DNA of 38,979 bases from Alphaproteobacteria bacterium (GTDB lineage Bacteria; Pseudomonadota; Alphaproteobacteria; UBA8366): the NCBI GenBank assembly GCA_029861675.1, contig JAOTYV010000004.1, positions 1 through 38,979 of the forward strand, in the 5' to 3' direction. Position numbers and translations under genes: made by a program. This document shows, one piece after another, positions 1 to 8,373 of the stretch (position 1 is the stretch's first letter; each line of letters begins with the position of its first letter). The notes beneath the pieces were generated by a model. That model did no database searches and was not told the origin of the DNA. It saw only the letters and a program-made list of their open reading frames with translations.

Positions 1-409
1 CCTGGCCCTCGCCCATCTTGACGCCGCGGTCGAACACATGGCCGAGCAGATCGCCATAGGAGTTTTGCGACACCGGCGCGCCGCAATGCATACCGATGCC
101 CCAGAAGATGGCGAATACCTCCTCCTCGGAATATTTCTCCGAGGGCAGGCCGCGCAGCAGAAAAAAACCGCGGCCGTCTCGCACCTGCGAAACCACCTCA
201 CCGAGACGGGCGGCCAGACCCGGCAGCGGAAAATCGTCGCGGGTGATCGTTTCGTGGCTCAGTTCCTTTTCCTGCGCGTGGCGAAGCGCGGCGTCGATCT
301 CCTCGAGTTCCGCCGGCGTCAGCCGGTGCAGCCATGTCGTATCGTCCTGCAACGCTGCGCCCTTCCAGGCGCTCGGGCCGGTGATGGTGTCTCGCAGAAT
401 TGTCGGCAT
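1..409 (-). CDS. TauD/TfdA-family Fe(II)/2-oxoglutarate dioxygenase, N-terminal part
   Basis: Only the first 136 codons are in the window; the gene runs off the left edge. The visible part has the usual N-terminal layout of the clavaminate synthase-like/TauD group: a Trp-containing start (TITGPSAWKG), a helix-rich stretch, then GRGFFLLRGLP at about residues 80-90 and a GMHCGAPVSQNSYGDLLGHV region that normally precedes the iron-binding HxD motif. That motif would lie outside the window, so catalytic competence cannot be judged. The ATG at 409 is preceded by GGGAGCG, a reasonable ribosome binding site. Family members hydroxylate small organic acids with O2 and 2-oxoglutarate; the substrate cannot be read from sequence. 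It is divergent from the RidA gene. Confidence 0.75.
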   Translation of the reverse strand, partial: MPTILRDTITGPSAWKGAALQDDTTWLHRLTPAELEEIDAALRHAQEKELSHETITRDDFPLPGLAARLGEVVSQVRDGRGFFLLRGLPSEKYSEEEVFAIFWGIGMHCGAPVSQNSYGDLLGHVFDRGVKMGEGQ

Positions 410-500
410 CGGTGCGCTCCCGATCGTGTCGTGGTCAGGATGGACAGTCTAAACGATTGCGGCGGCATCGGAAGTGCGGGACCGTGAGAATGTCCAAACC

Positions 501-518
501 GGCGGCGGTACCGCCGCC
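501..518. promoter_or_regulatory. 18-bp perfect palindrome between divergent genes
   Basis: GGCGGCGGTACCGCCGCC reads the same on both strands with no spacer. It lies in the 144-bp gap between the divergently transcribed dioxygenase (start 409) and RidA gene (start 554), about 35 bp upstream of the latter. It could be an operator for a dimeric regulator or simply a GC-rich symmetrical sequence. No promoter boxes could be placed around it with confidence. Confidence 0.3.
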
Positions 519-553
519 GAATATTTGAAGCAACGACTATGGGGATACGAACC

Positions 554-898
554 ATGACAATCGACCGTTGGCAGGGATCCGCGAAAGGCCGTAACCGCGC
601 CGTGCGTCACAATGGCATCGTCTACACGGTGGCGACCGCGCCGGGCGCCGATATCCAGGCGCAGACCCGGGCAACCCTGGACGCCATCGACAAGAATTTG
701 GCGGATGCGGGGTCCGACAAGACCCGGCTGATCTCGGTACAGATCTTTCTCGCGGATATGACGCAGAAGGACGGCATGGACTCCGTGTGGAACGACTGGA
801 TCGGAGCGGAGTGGCAAAACTGGCCGCAGCGCGCCTGTGTCGGCGCGCCGCTCGCGGGCGACACGCTGGTCGAAATCGTGGTGACCGCAGCGGCGTAA
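554..898 (+). CDS. RidA family protein (YjgF/YER057c/UK114), probable enamine/imine deaminase
   Basis: A 114-residue protein with the size and pattern of the RidA family: an early NGIVYTVATAPG strand, a central ATLDAIDKNLADAG helix and the C-terminal WPQRACVGAPL motif. In active RidA proteins the Arg of this last motif binds the carboxylate of 2-aminoacrylate-type enamines; it is present here (R93), with the usual Cys two residues later. The N-terminal region is less typical than in E. coli RidA, so another Rid subgroup with a different imine substrate is possible. The start at 554 follows GGGGATACGAACC; an in-frame ATG at 539 would add five residues. The gene stands alone, divergent from the dioxygenase and convergent with the next gene. 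Confidence 0.85.
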   Translation: MTIDRWQGSAKGRNRAVRHNGIVYTVATAPGADIQAQTRATLDAIDKNLADAGSDKTRLISVQIFLADMTQKDGMDSVWNDWIGAEWQNWPQRACVGAPLAGDTLVEIVVTAAA

Positions 899-901
899 AA
901 T

Positions 902-1345
902 TCAGGGCGGTGCCGGGAATCGCTTGAGGAAGGCGTGCGCTCGCGGCAGTGCGTCATGCAGGAACTGTCCGGACTCGCGCAACCACAAGCCGTCGTAGAG
1001 CCGCGACCGCACTTCGGACACGAGCACCGGTTTGGGCAAGGGAATGAGATCGGCGGTCCACCCCGGCCGCCATCGTCTTGCCTTGGCTTCCGTATGCGTG
1101 AAAAGCGCGGGCCAGTATGAATACCCGTGATAGTCGAACGCCAGATCGTCGCGAACGACCACGATGTGGTTTCCGGTGTAGCCTGTCGCCGGTCGCATCC
1201 AGACCACCTCGAAGCCGCGGCCCGGATAGGTTTCGAGAAAAGCAAACGCCAGGATATGACAGGCGCCGCACGCGAAGAAGACACGTTCCGATAGCGCCCA
1301 TCGCTTGACGAGGTTGCCTTTCGTGCCCGGGGGAAGCCTGAACAT
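902..1345 (-). CDS. Hypothetical protein with Cys-His and His-Asp motifs
   Basis: This 147-residue protein was not recognised. Notable residues are a CGACH cluster (C26, C29, H30) followed by a hydrophobic helix (ILAFAFLETY), then a strand NHIVVVRDDLAFDYHGY carrying H60, D66, D67 and D71. A cysteine at the start of a helix with a later His and Asp on adjacent strands is the order found in papain-like and transglutaminase-like folds, but this is only a resemblance. There is no signal peptide or membrane segment. It lies 34 bp downstream of pdeM on the same strand, so it may be the last gene of the helicase-pdeM transcript. The start at 1345 lacks a strong ribosome binding site. Confidence 0.6.
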   Translation of the reverse strand: MFRLPPGTKGNLVKRWALSERVFFACGACHILAFAFLETYPGRGFEVVWMRPATGYTGNHIVVVRDDLAFDYHGYSYWPALFTHTEAKARRWRPGWTADLIPLPKPVLVSEVRSRLYDGLWLRESGQFLHDALPRAHAFLKRFPAPP

Positions 1346-1379
1346 TGTATCGCTGTACCGTATCGAAAATGCGGCAGCC

Positions 1380-2090
1380 CTAGAGCAGCAGCGGCTGCCG
1401 GGGGTCGTCGTCCGCTTGGGCCCGCAACACGCGGCGCGGGATGCGGTGCACCCGCGTCCGGCCGAGGATCAGGACCGTGTAGTCGCGCGCCAACAGCGAT
1501 TCGATCGCCGGGTCGCGCACGTCGAGCCCGCCGGTATACGCGCCGAAGGCGGGCAGGATCAGCCGCTGCCCATCGGTCACGAAACAGCGGCCGGTCAGGC
1601 GCCGGCCGCGCGCGGCGACGGCGGCCTTGGGGTGGAAATGCCCCGAAATTTCGCCGCGGCCGCGTTTGGCCGCCTGATGGCGGAACACCAGCCCGGCGGC
1701 CCGGTACTCGGCCGTCGTCACGCCGCCGATTGTGTCGGGCAATGCCGGATCGTGATTGCCGGTGATCCAGATCCAGTCGTGCCGCGCGGTCAGCCGCGCC
1801 AGCGCCGCACGCTCGTCGGCGCCGAGACGCGCGGGCGCGTCGCCATCGTGGAAACTGTCGCCGAGACAGATCACCCGCCGCACCGGATGGCGCGCCAGCA
1901 CCGCATCCACGCGGCGCAGCGTCTCGCGGCTGTCATAGGGCGGCAGCAAGGTGCCCTTGGCGGCGAAGGCGGACCCCTTTTCGAAATGCAGATCGGCGAC
2001 GATCGCGCTGTCCCCGCCGGGCCAAATCAAGGCGCCGGATGGGTCGGCCAGCAGGCGTTCGCCGGCGAATCGAAATTCCGCCGGCGTCAC
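1380..2090 (-). CDS. pdeM: Ligase-associated DNA damage response endonuclease PdeM
   Basis: A 236-residue calcineurin-like metallophosphoesterase. All metal-binding motifs are visible in order: DLHFEKG (Asp-x-His, about residues 33-39), GDSFHDG, GNHDPALPD and GHFHP. This short architecture with its N-terminal lead is typical of PdeM, a nuclease/phosphoesterase encoded with the 'ligase-associated' helicase. The start is the GTG at 2090, which overlaps the helicase stop codon by four bases (GTGA) and so implies translational coupling; the reading frame is open far upstream, but that part is only the shadow of the helicase gene. The family is thought to act in DNA end processing together with helicase, exonuclease and ATP-dependent ligase partners; the last two are not in this window. 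Confidence 0.9.
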   Translation of the reverse strand: MTPAEFRFAGERLLADPSGALIWPGGDSAIVADLHFEKGSAFAAKGTLLPPYDSRETLRRVDAVLARHPVRRVICLGDSFHDGDAPARLGADERAALARLTARHDWIWITGNHDPALPDTIGGVTTAEYRAAGLVFRHQAAKRGRGEISGHFHPKAAVAARGRRLTGRCFVTDGQRLILPAFGAYTGGLDVRDPAIESLLARDYTVLILGRTRVHRIPRRVLRAQADDDPRQPLLL

Positions 2091-4564
2091 GGCGACGTGC
2101 CCGTGGCTTCGGCGATCAAGGCTTGTGCCGCTTCGTCCAGCATCAGGTCGAGCGCCGCGCCATCCACCCGTTCCTTGCCGATCTCCAGCAGAATCGGCAC
2201 CGCCAAAGGCGACACCCGATCGAGCCGGCGATGGGTGATGTGTCCCTCGATCCGTTTCAGGAACGTGGCGAGGCGGCCGATATCGGTGAGCCCGCGCGCG
2301 GCGTCGTGCCGTGTCGCGCGCAACAGAACATGCTGCGGGTCGTGCCGGCGCAGCGTGTCGTAAATCAGGTCGGAGTTGAAGGTGACCTGCCGGCCGGTCT
2401 TTTTCTGGCCGGGATACTGGCGCTCGATCAACCCGCCGATCACGGCCACGTTGCGGAAGGTCCGTTTCAGCATCGACGATTCGTCCATCCACGCTTCCAA
2501 ATCATCGCCCAGCATGTCTTCATCGAACAGCGTCGTCACATTGCCGACCGGTTTGACGCTCCACACCGCGATCACGTAGTCGGTGGCGACGAAACCCATC
2601 GGCGCCAGACCCGCGCGTTCCATGCGCTTGGTCAACAGCATGCCCAGCGTCTGATGCGCGTTGCGGCCTTCGAAACAGTAGGCGACCATGAATTCACGCT
2701 GGCCGCGCGGGAAGCTCTCGATCAGCAGCCCGTCCGGTTCCGGCAGGCAGGAGCGCCATTGCTGGATGCCGAGCCAGTCGCGCACCTGATCCGTCAGCGC
2801 GTGCCACCCCGCCGGCCGGGCGAGGATGGCCCGTACCCGTTCGGCCAGATGGGTCGTCAACGGCAGCCGGCCACCCACATAGGCGGGCACCTTCGGGGTA
2901 TCGCCCGGCGCGCGCACCGCCTGCACCGTCATCTCGCGGATGCCGTCGAACCGCAACAGCTGGCCGGAAAACAGAAAAGTATCGCCGATCTCCAGGCCGA
3001 GCGCGAAATATTCCTCGACCTCGCCGAGATACGGGCCGCGCTTGATGCGGACCTTCAGCGTCGTCGCCTCGACGATGGTGCCGATGTTCATACGCAGCCG
3101 CTGCACGACGGCGGGCGAGGCGGCCCGGTAGCGCCCGTCCGGCAGGCGCTCCAGCCGGCGCCAGCGTTCGTATCGCCGGAGCGCGTAGCCGCCATGATCG
3201 ACGAAGGCGACGACATCGTCGAAATCCCGGCGATCGAGGCCCGCATAGGGCGCGGCGGCGGTGATCTCTCGATACAGATCATCAGGATCGAAAGGCGCGG
3301 AACACGCCATCGCGAGCACATGCTGCGCCAGTACGTCGAGCCCGCCCGGCTGCGGCCGGTCGCCGTCCAGGGTGTTTTCCGCGACCGCGTCGAGCGCGGC
3401 CCGGCATTCCAAGACCTCAAACCGGTTGGCCGGCACCAGGATCGCGCGGCTCGGCCGGTCGAACCGGTGTTCGGATCGCCCGATGCGCTGGATCAGGCGG
3501 CTCACACCCTTCGGCGCGCCCACCTGCACCACCAGATCGACGGCCGCCCAATCGATGCCGAGATCGAGCGACGAGGTGGCGACCACCGCACGCAGCTTGC
3601 CGGCGGCCATGGCGGCCTCCACCTTGCGGCGCTGTTCGACGGCCAGACTGCCGTGATGCAGCGCGATCGGCAGATTGTCGTCGTTGCGCCGCCACAGCTC
3701 CTGAAACACGATCTCGGCCTGCGCCCTTGTGTTGACGAAGACGATCGTCGTGCCGGCCTTGCGAATCTCCTCATAGACTTCCGGCAAGGCATGGGTCGCC
3801 ATATGGCCCGACCACGGCATTTCCGCGCGTGTGGCCAAAATCCGGATATCGGCGGCGGGGCCGGCGCCGCCGTCGATCAGCCGCACCGATGCCGCGGCCG
3901 CATCCGGGGCGAGCCAGGCGCGCAATTCATTCGGCCAGGCGACGGTCGCCGACAGGCCGACCCGGCGGCAGCGCGGCGCCAATTTTTGCAGCCGGGCGAC
4001 GCAGAGCGCGAGCTGGTCGCCGCGTTTGGTGCCGGCCAGCGAGTGAATTTCGTCCAGCACGACGCACCGCAGGCCGCGGAAGAAATCCGGCGCATCCGGG
4101 TAGCTGAGCAGCAGGGTAAGGCTCTCGGGCGTCGTCAACAGGATGTTCGGCGGGCGCTCCCGCTGCCGCCGGCGTTTGTGCTGTGGCGTGTCGCCGGTGC
4201 GGGTCTCCACGGTGACCGGCAGCGCCATTTCGGCGACCGGCGTCTGCAAGTTCCGATGAATGTCGACCGCGAGCGCCTTGAGCGGCGAGACATAGAGCGT
4301 GTGCAGTCCCGCCGCGCCCGTCGTCGCAATGTCGATCAGGCTCGGCAGAAACCCGGCCAATGTCTTGCCGCCGCCGGTTGGCGCGATGAGGAGCGTGTGG
4401 TGATCCCGCCGCGCCGCCTCCAGCATGGCGAGCTGGTGCGCATGGGGCGACCAGCCGCGCGCGGTGAACCAGTCGGCGAAGTCTGCCGGCGGTCCGCTGT
4501 CGTTCTCCGGCGCTGGCGTTGCCGCGTCGCCGGTCCATAGAGCCGATTGGCTCCCCATGCTCAT
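2087..4564 (-). CDS. Ligase-associated DNA damage response DEXH-box helicase (Lhr-like)
   Basis: An 825-residue superfamily 2 helicase. Motif I is APTGGGKT (about residues 61-68), motif II is the DEIH in VVLDEIHSLAG, motif III is LSATVAWP, and motif VI is QRIGRSEHR. A large C-terminal region after the two RecA-like domains matches the Lhr-core/ligase-associated family, and the total length is normal for it. The frame is open upstream, but the ATG at 4564 (preceded by AGGGAGCC 12 bases away) gives the family's usual N-terminus; a second ATG lies six bases further in. It is translationally coupled to pdeM. Predicted role: ATP-driven 3'-5' unwinding during DNA repair in the cytoplasm. Confidence 0.92.
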   Translation of the reverse strand: MSMGSQSALWTGDAATPAPENDSGPPADFADWFTARGWSPHAHQLAMLEAARRDHHTLLIAPTGGGKTLAGFLPSLIDIATTGAAGLHTLYVSPLKALAVDIHRNLQTPVAEMALPVTVETRTGDTPQHKRRRQRERPPNILLTTPESLTLLLSYPDAPDFFRGLRCVVLDEIHSLAGTKRGDQLALCVARLQKLAPRCRRVGLSATVAWPNELRAWLAPDAAAASVRLIDGGAGPAADIRILATRAEMPWSGHMATHALPEVYEEIRKAGTTIVFVNTRAQAEIVFQELWRRNDDNLPIALHHGSLAVEQRRKVEAAMAAGKLRAVVATSSLDLGIDWAAVDLVVQVGAPKGVSRLIQRIGRSEHRFDRPSRAILVPANRFEVLECRAALDAVAENTLDGDRPQPGGLDVLAQHVLAMACSAPFDPDDLYREITAAAPYAGLDRRDFDDVVAFVDHGGYALRRYERWRRLERLPDGRYRAASPAVVQRLRMNIGTIVEATTLKVRIKRGPYLGEVEEYFALGLEIGDTFLFSGQLLRFDGIREMTVQAVRAPGDTPKVPAYVGGRLPLTTHLAERVRAILARPAGWHALTDQVRDWLGIQQWRSCLPEPDGLLIESFPRGQREFMVAYCFEGRNAHQTLGMLLTKRMERAGLAPMGFVATDYVIAVWSVKPVGNVTTLFDEDMLGDDLEAWMDESSMLKRTFRNVAVIGGLIERQYPGQKKTGRQVTFNSDLIYDTLRRHDPQHVLLRATRHDAARGLTDIGRLATFLKRIEGHITHRRLDRVSPLAVPILLEIGKERVDGAALDLMLDEAAQALIAEATGTSP

Positions 4565-4632
4565 CGGATCGATCGGCTCCCTGTCTTCGCATTCCGAATT
4601 TCGCCAGCTTAACCCGGAGCGCTGGGACAAAA

Positions 4633-4646
4633 CCAGAACATTCTGG
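4633..4646. promoter_or_regulatory. Short inverted repeat CCAGAA-CA-TTCTGG
   Basis: A perfect 6-2-6 inverted repeat lies in the 176-bp divergent gap between the repair helicase (start 4564) and the DUF3012 lipoprotein gene (start 4741). Its location would suit an operator controlling the helicase-pdeM transcript. It does not fit the alphaproteobacterial LexA pattern (GTTC-N7-GTTC), so an SOS link is not supported. Confidence 0.25.
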
Positions 4647-4740
4647 AAAATCCCATCGGTGGGTGGGCCGTATTGCCGATTGCGTCCTGCCGCCGCCCTA
4701 CGTATGTTCCGCGTCATCGGAATCTGGAGGAACGACGCCC

Positions 4741-4914
4741 ATGCGCAGGACCATTTCGCGGCTCATACCGCTTGTCGCGATCATCGCCTTGGTCGCCGCG
4801 TGTTCGCCCGAGGTGGGCAGCAAGGAGTGGTGCGACGATCTGAAGAACAAACCGAAGGGCGACTGGACCGCCAACGAAGCGGCGGACTTCGCCAAACACT
4901 GTATTTTCAAGTAA
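4741..4914 (+). CDS. DUF3012 small lipoprotein
   Basis: A 57-residue protein that starts with a lipoprotein signal peptide: MRR, a hydrophobic core ([13 protein letters not shown]) and a lipobox cysteine at residue 21 (LVAAC). The mature part, with [31 protein letters not shown], fits the DUF3012 family, including two conserved cysteines (WC and HC) that could form a disulphide in the periplasm. Function is unknown. GGAGG at 4726-4730 is a good ribosome binding site ten bases before the ATG. It lies 34 bp upstream of lepA on the same strand and may share its promoter. Confidence 0.85.
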   Translation: MRRTISRLIPLVAIIALVAACSPEVGSKEWCDDLKNKPKGDWTANEAADFAKHCIFK

Positions 4915-4948
4915 TCACCGGACCTGTTGTCCAAAACTGGCGCCCACA

Positions 4949-6751
4949 ATGACCGATCTCTCACACATCCGAAATTTCGCCATCATTGCGCATATCGATC
5001 ATGGCAAGTCGACCCTCGCCGATCGCTTGATCCAGTTTTGCGGCGGATTGACGGATCGCGAGATGCAGGAGCAGGTGCTCGACTCGATGGAGCTGGAGCG
5101 CGAGCGCGGCATCACCATCAAGGCGCAGACGGTTCGCCTCAACTACAAGGCGGAGGATGGGGAAACCTATCAGCTCAACCTCATGGACACGCCGGGCCAT
5201 GTGGATTTCACTTACGAGGTGAGCCGCTCATTGGCCGCCTGCGAAGGATCGATTCTGGTGGTCGACGCTGCCCAGGGCGTCGAGGCGCAGACCCTTGCCA
5301 ACGCCTATCTCGCGATCGACGCGGACCACGAAATCATTCCGGTGTTGAACAAGATCGACCTGCCCTCTGCCGAGCCCGACCGGGTGTGCCAGCAAATCGA
5401 GGAGGTGGTCGGCATCGACGCCTCCAACGCGGTCGAGGTATCGGCGAAGACCGGGCTTGGCATCGACGACGTGTTGGAGGCCCTGGTAACGCGTCTGCCG
5501 GCGCCGACGGGCGATCCGGATGCACCGCTCAAGGCGCTGCTGGTCGACAGTTGGTATGACGCCTATCTCGGTGTGGTCACGCTGGTTCGCGTCATCGACG
5601 GCGTTCTGTCCAAGGGCATGAAGGTACAGATGATGTCGACCGGCACATTGCACGATATCGACCGTGTCGGCGTCTTCACCCCGAAGCGGACCATGATGGA
5701 TAGCCTGTGGCCGGGCGAAATCGGCTTCCTGACCGCGAGCATCAAATCGGTCGCCGATTGCAAGGTGGGCGACACCCTGACCAATGCCCGCGCCGGCGCA
5801 GCCGAGCCGTTGCCCGGATTCCAGCCGACCGTTCCGGTCGTTTTCTGCGGCCTCTTTCCGGTCGATAACGCGGACTACGAGGATCTGCGCGAGAGCCTCT
5901 CGAAGCTGGCGCTCAACGATTCATCGCTGCATTACGAACCGGAAAGCTCGGCCGCGCTCGGCTTCGGGTTCCGATGCGGCTGCCTCGGCCTGTTGCATCT
6001 GGAAATCGTTCAGGAGCGGTTGAGCCGGGAATTCGACCTGGACCTGATCACCACGGCGCCGTCGGTGGTCTATCGCATTCATATGACCGACGGGAAGACG
6101 ATCGACCTGCACAATCCCGCCGACTATCCGGATGTCACCAGAATTACGTCGGTCGAGGAACCGTGGATTCGCGCGACGATCATGGTGCCGGACGAATATC
6201 TCGGCCCGATCCTGAGCCTGTGCACGGAGCGGCGGGGCGAGCAGATCGATCTGACCTATGTGGGCAATCGGGCGATGGCGGTCTATTCGCTGCCGCTGAA
6301 CGAGGTGGTCTTCGACTTTTATGACCGATTGAAGTCGATCAGCCGCGGCTATGCGAGTTTCGACTATGAATTGTCCGGCTATCGCGAGGGCGAACTGGTC
6401 AAGCTATCGATCCTCGTCAATGCGGAGCCGGTCGATGCGCTCTCGATGATAACGCATCGCGCCAGCGCGGAATCGCGCGGCCGGCAGGTCTGCGAGCGGC
6501 TCAAGGATCTGATCCCGCGGCAATTGTTCAAGGTGCCGATTCAGGCCGCGATCGGCGGCAAGGTCGTGGCCCGCGAAACGATCAGCGCGATGCGCAAGGA
6601 TGTCACCGCGAAATGCTACGGCGGCGATATCACGCGGAAACGCAAGCTCTTGGAGAAGCAGAAGGCCGGCAAGAAGAAAATGCGGCAATTCGGCAAGGTG
6701 GAGATTCCGCAGACCGCCTTTATCGAAGCCCTGAAGATGCCGGACCCCTAG
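4949..6751 (+). CDS. lepA: Elongation factor 4 (LepA), back-translocating ribosomal GTPase
   Basis: A 600-residue translational GTPase, exactly the usual LepA length. G1 is AHIDHGKST (residues 14-22), the switch region carries [13 protein letters not shown]3 is DTPGHVDF (80-87) and G4 is NKIDLP. The LepA-specific C-terminus is present, with [16 protein letters not shown] and [29 protein letters not shown], which reaches into the peptidyl-transferase region. LepA acts on stalled or mis-translocated ribosomes in the cytoplasm and associates with membranes. The ATG at 4949 has only a weak ribosome binding site. The TAG stop falls inside the first bases of the 106-bp repeat described next. Confidence 0.98.
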   Translation: MTDLSHIRNFAIIAHIDHGKSTLADRLIQFCGGLTDREMQEQVLDSMELERERGITIKAQTVRLNYKAEDGETYQLNLMDTPGHVDFTYEVSRSLAACEGSILVVDAAQGVEAQTLANAYLAIDADHEIIPVLNKIDLPSAEPDRVCQQIEEVVGIDASNAVEVSAKTGLGIDDVLEALVTRLPAPTGDPDAPLKALLVDSWYDAYLGVVTLVRVIDGVLSKGMKVQMMSTGTLHDIDRVGVFTPKRTMMDSLWPGEIGFLTASIKSVADCKVGDTLTNARAGAAEPLPGFQPTVPVVFCGLFPVDNADYEDLRESLSKLALNDSSLHYEPESSAALGFGFRCGCLGLLHLEIVQERLSREFDLDLITTAPSVVYRIHMTDGKTIDLHNPADYPDVTRITSVEEPWIRATIMVPDEYLGPILSLCTERRGEQIDLTYVGNRAMAVYSLPLNEVVFDFYDRLKSISRGYASFDYELSGYREGELVKLSILVNAEPVDALSMITHRASAESRGRQVCERLKDLIPRQLFKVPIQAAIGGKVVARETISAMRKDVTAKCYGGDITRKRKLLEKQKAGKKKMRQFGKVEIPQTAFIEALKMPDP

Positions 6752-6854
6752 AGCAAATCCCGAGCGAACCGAAACGATTCGCAACGGCGTATTTGCATAA
6801 AAACAAAGAGATAGATCATTTCACTTGGGTCGATTTAAACAAGAAATTGTCTAG
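6749..6854. repeat. 106-bp paired-hairpin intergenic repeat, copy 1
   Basis: This element fills the whole gap between the convergent genes lepA and the cysteine hydrolase. It matches 9908-10013 without gaps at about 92 of 106 positions. It has two inverted repeats: an outer GCAAAT/ATTTGC arm enclosing GCGAACCG-AAA-CGATTCGC (one mismatch), and AGATCATTTC/GAAATTGTCT around a 20-base loop (two mismatches; this stem is perfect in copy 2). The TAG at its left end is the lepA stop, and the CTA at its right end (6851-6853) is the TAG stop of the minus-strand hydrolase. No transposase lies nearby. A REP/MITE-like palindromic element or bidirectional terminator is plausible. Confidence 0.8.
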
Positions 6855-7450
6855 TCGGGCAAATCCGACCCCGACGCCACGATCACCGCGAAACGGTCGG
6901 CAATGGCGGCGAGGCTGGATTTTTGCACCGTCGCCGCGTCGACAACGCCGCCGCCGGGGACCGCCAAGTCGCGGGTTGCCGTCGCGTTTGCAATCACCGT
7001 GCAGGCATAGCCGAGATCGAGTCCGGCCCGTACCGTCGTGCTCACGCACATGTGTGTCATGAAGCCGACGACGACCAGGTTTTTTCGGCCGATGCCCTTC
7101 AGGGTCTCCTCGAGCTTGGTGTCGGCGAAGGCGTTCGGCATGGTCTTGTCGATGATCGATTCGCCGACGGTCGGCGTTGCCTCCGGGGCGACCTGCCCGC
7201 CCTGGGCGTCCCGGTCGAACAGGCCGCCTTGGGCGCCGCGATGGAGAACATGCACGATCGGTGAGCCGGCTTCGCGGTATCGTTCGGTCAGTTGGCCAAT
7301 ATCGCGGAGGGCGTCGTTGACCCCGTGGAGCGGAAGCTGACCATCGATATATTCCCGCTGGCAGTCGATCAGCAGGAGAACGGAATCGGATATCGCACCG
7401 GGCGCCAAATTCGCGCCGGCGAGTTCGAGTAGGGTCTTCGGGTCGGCCAT
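6851..7450 (-). CDS. Isochorismatase-family cysteine hydrolase
   Basis: A 199-residue protein of the isochorismatase/nicotinamidase-like superfamily. The catalytic triad is in place: D29 in LLLIDCQREY, K102 in IDKTMPNAF, and C135 in GFMTHMCVSTT. Such enzymes hydrolyse amides or vinyl ethers on small molecules (nicotinamide, isochorismate, ureas or carbamates); the substrate cannot be assigned. The start at 7450 follows AAGGAC at good spacing. The TAG stop is supplied by repeat copy 1. Upstream on the same strand are the NUDIX and ACT-domain genes, with 56 bp between this gene and the NUDIX gene. Confidence 0.9.
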   Translation of the reverse strand: MADPKTLLELAGANLAPGAISDSVLLLIDCQREYIDGQLPLHGVNDALRDIGQLTERYREAGSPIVHVLHRGAQGGLFDRDAQGGQVAPEATPTVGESIIDKTMPNAFADTKLEETLKGIGRKNLVVVGFMTHMCVSTTVRAGLDLGYACTVIANATATRDLAVPGGGVVDAATVQKSSLAAIADRFAVIVASGSDLPD

Positions 7451-7506
7451 GTACAAGTCCTTATTCTTCGCCGCGCCGATTGTCGGCAAAAAATATGAAA
7501 CTTTTC

Positions 7507-8361
7507 TTAACCGGCGATGCGCAGCCCCTCGCATATGGCTGTGTAATCCCGTTCGCTGTCCGGGTCCAGCACGCCATGGCGGATCAGGAAATCGATGATC
7601 ACCAGATTGCAATTGAATTTGAATTCGAACCCGTGCCGGACGAGGGTCGCCACCTCGTCGATTGGCATGAGATGGAAGGACTCAACCTCGCCGTCCACGG
7701 CGATCGGGCTGAAGTCCCTGGGCAATTCCAAGTCGTAGCAGAACATCTTGTCCGGCTTGCAGCCGTCCGGCGTCTCCTGCGTATAGGAAATCATGCCGAC
7801 TGGGCGGGCCTGCCGGGCGTGGGCCTCGGGAATGCCGGCCTCTTCGTGACATTCCTTGACCACGTTATCCGCCAAGCCGATGCCGATGGGCTGGCCACCG
7901 GCCACCATATTGTCGAGCATGCCGGGAAAGGTGGCCTTGCCCCGCGCGCGTCGGGCCACCCACATGTGAAGTCGCCCGCTCTCCCGCACGTATCCGTTGA
8001 GGTGAACGCCATAGGCACGGATGCCGAACATCGGGCAGGCGGCGCGCTCGATCTGCATATGCGGCGGCACATGCCAGTCCTGCGTTACCGGATAGAATTC
8101 CTCGCGCCAGGCCGGGATGGCGCCGTCGTCGGCCAGCGCGCGCAAGACCGTTTCGACCGCCTGCGATCGCGACTCGAAATCGTCCAGGGATGGGGTGAGG
8201 CCGACGCCGGAACCGGACACGTCGAAAACCTCGGGCCAAGCGCGCAACCGGTCCGCCAGTTCGGGGCGGAGAAAGCCGACCCGCTCGCTCGAAATGCTAA
8301 ATGGCAAAAATCCCGCCGGATCGAAATTGTTGCAGGCGTGGATATGGTCGAGATAGCTCAT
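7507..8361 (-). CDS. DUF4743-containing NUDIX hydrolase (Tnr3-like)
   Basis: A 284-residue protein with an N-terminal DUF4743 region (about 1-115) and a NUDIX domain beginning near YGVHLNGYV. The Nudix box spans residues 155-177 and ends KECHEEAGI, with the metal-binding glutamates kept but Lys in place of the usual Arg. The first Glu of the classic box is Ile here, which I believe is usual for this subfamily. Related proteins are fused to thiamine pyrophosphokinase in fungi (Tnr3) and are thought to remove damaged or oxidised thiamine diphosphate. It lies 12 bp downstream of the ACT-domain gene, so the two are probably co-transcribed. Confidence 0.88.
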   Translation of the reverse strand: MSYLDHIHACNNFDPAGFLPFSISSERVGFLRPELADRLRAWPEVFDVSGSGVGLTPSLDDFESRSQAVETVLRALADDGAIPAWREEFYPVTQDWHVPPHMQIERAACPMFGIRAYGVHLNGYVRESGRLHMWVARRARGKATFPGMLDNMVAGGQPIGIGLADNVVKECHEEAGIPEAHARQARPVGMISYTQETPDGCKPDKMFCYDLELPRDFSPIAVDGEVESFHLMPIDEVATLVRHGFEFKFNCNLVIIDFLIRHGVLDPDSERDYTAICEGLRIAG

Positions 8362-8373
8362 GCCCTCGGAGTC

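Noticed and set aside
2039..4540. 833-codon plus-strand frame opposite the helicase gene
   Set aside because: It is the antisense shadow of the helicase, whose motifs are unmistakable. The Arg/Gln/His-rich translation matches no family and is typical of GC-rich antisense frames.
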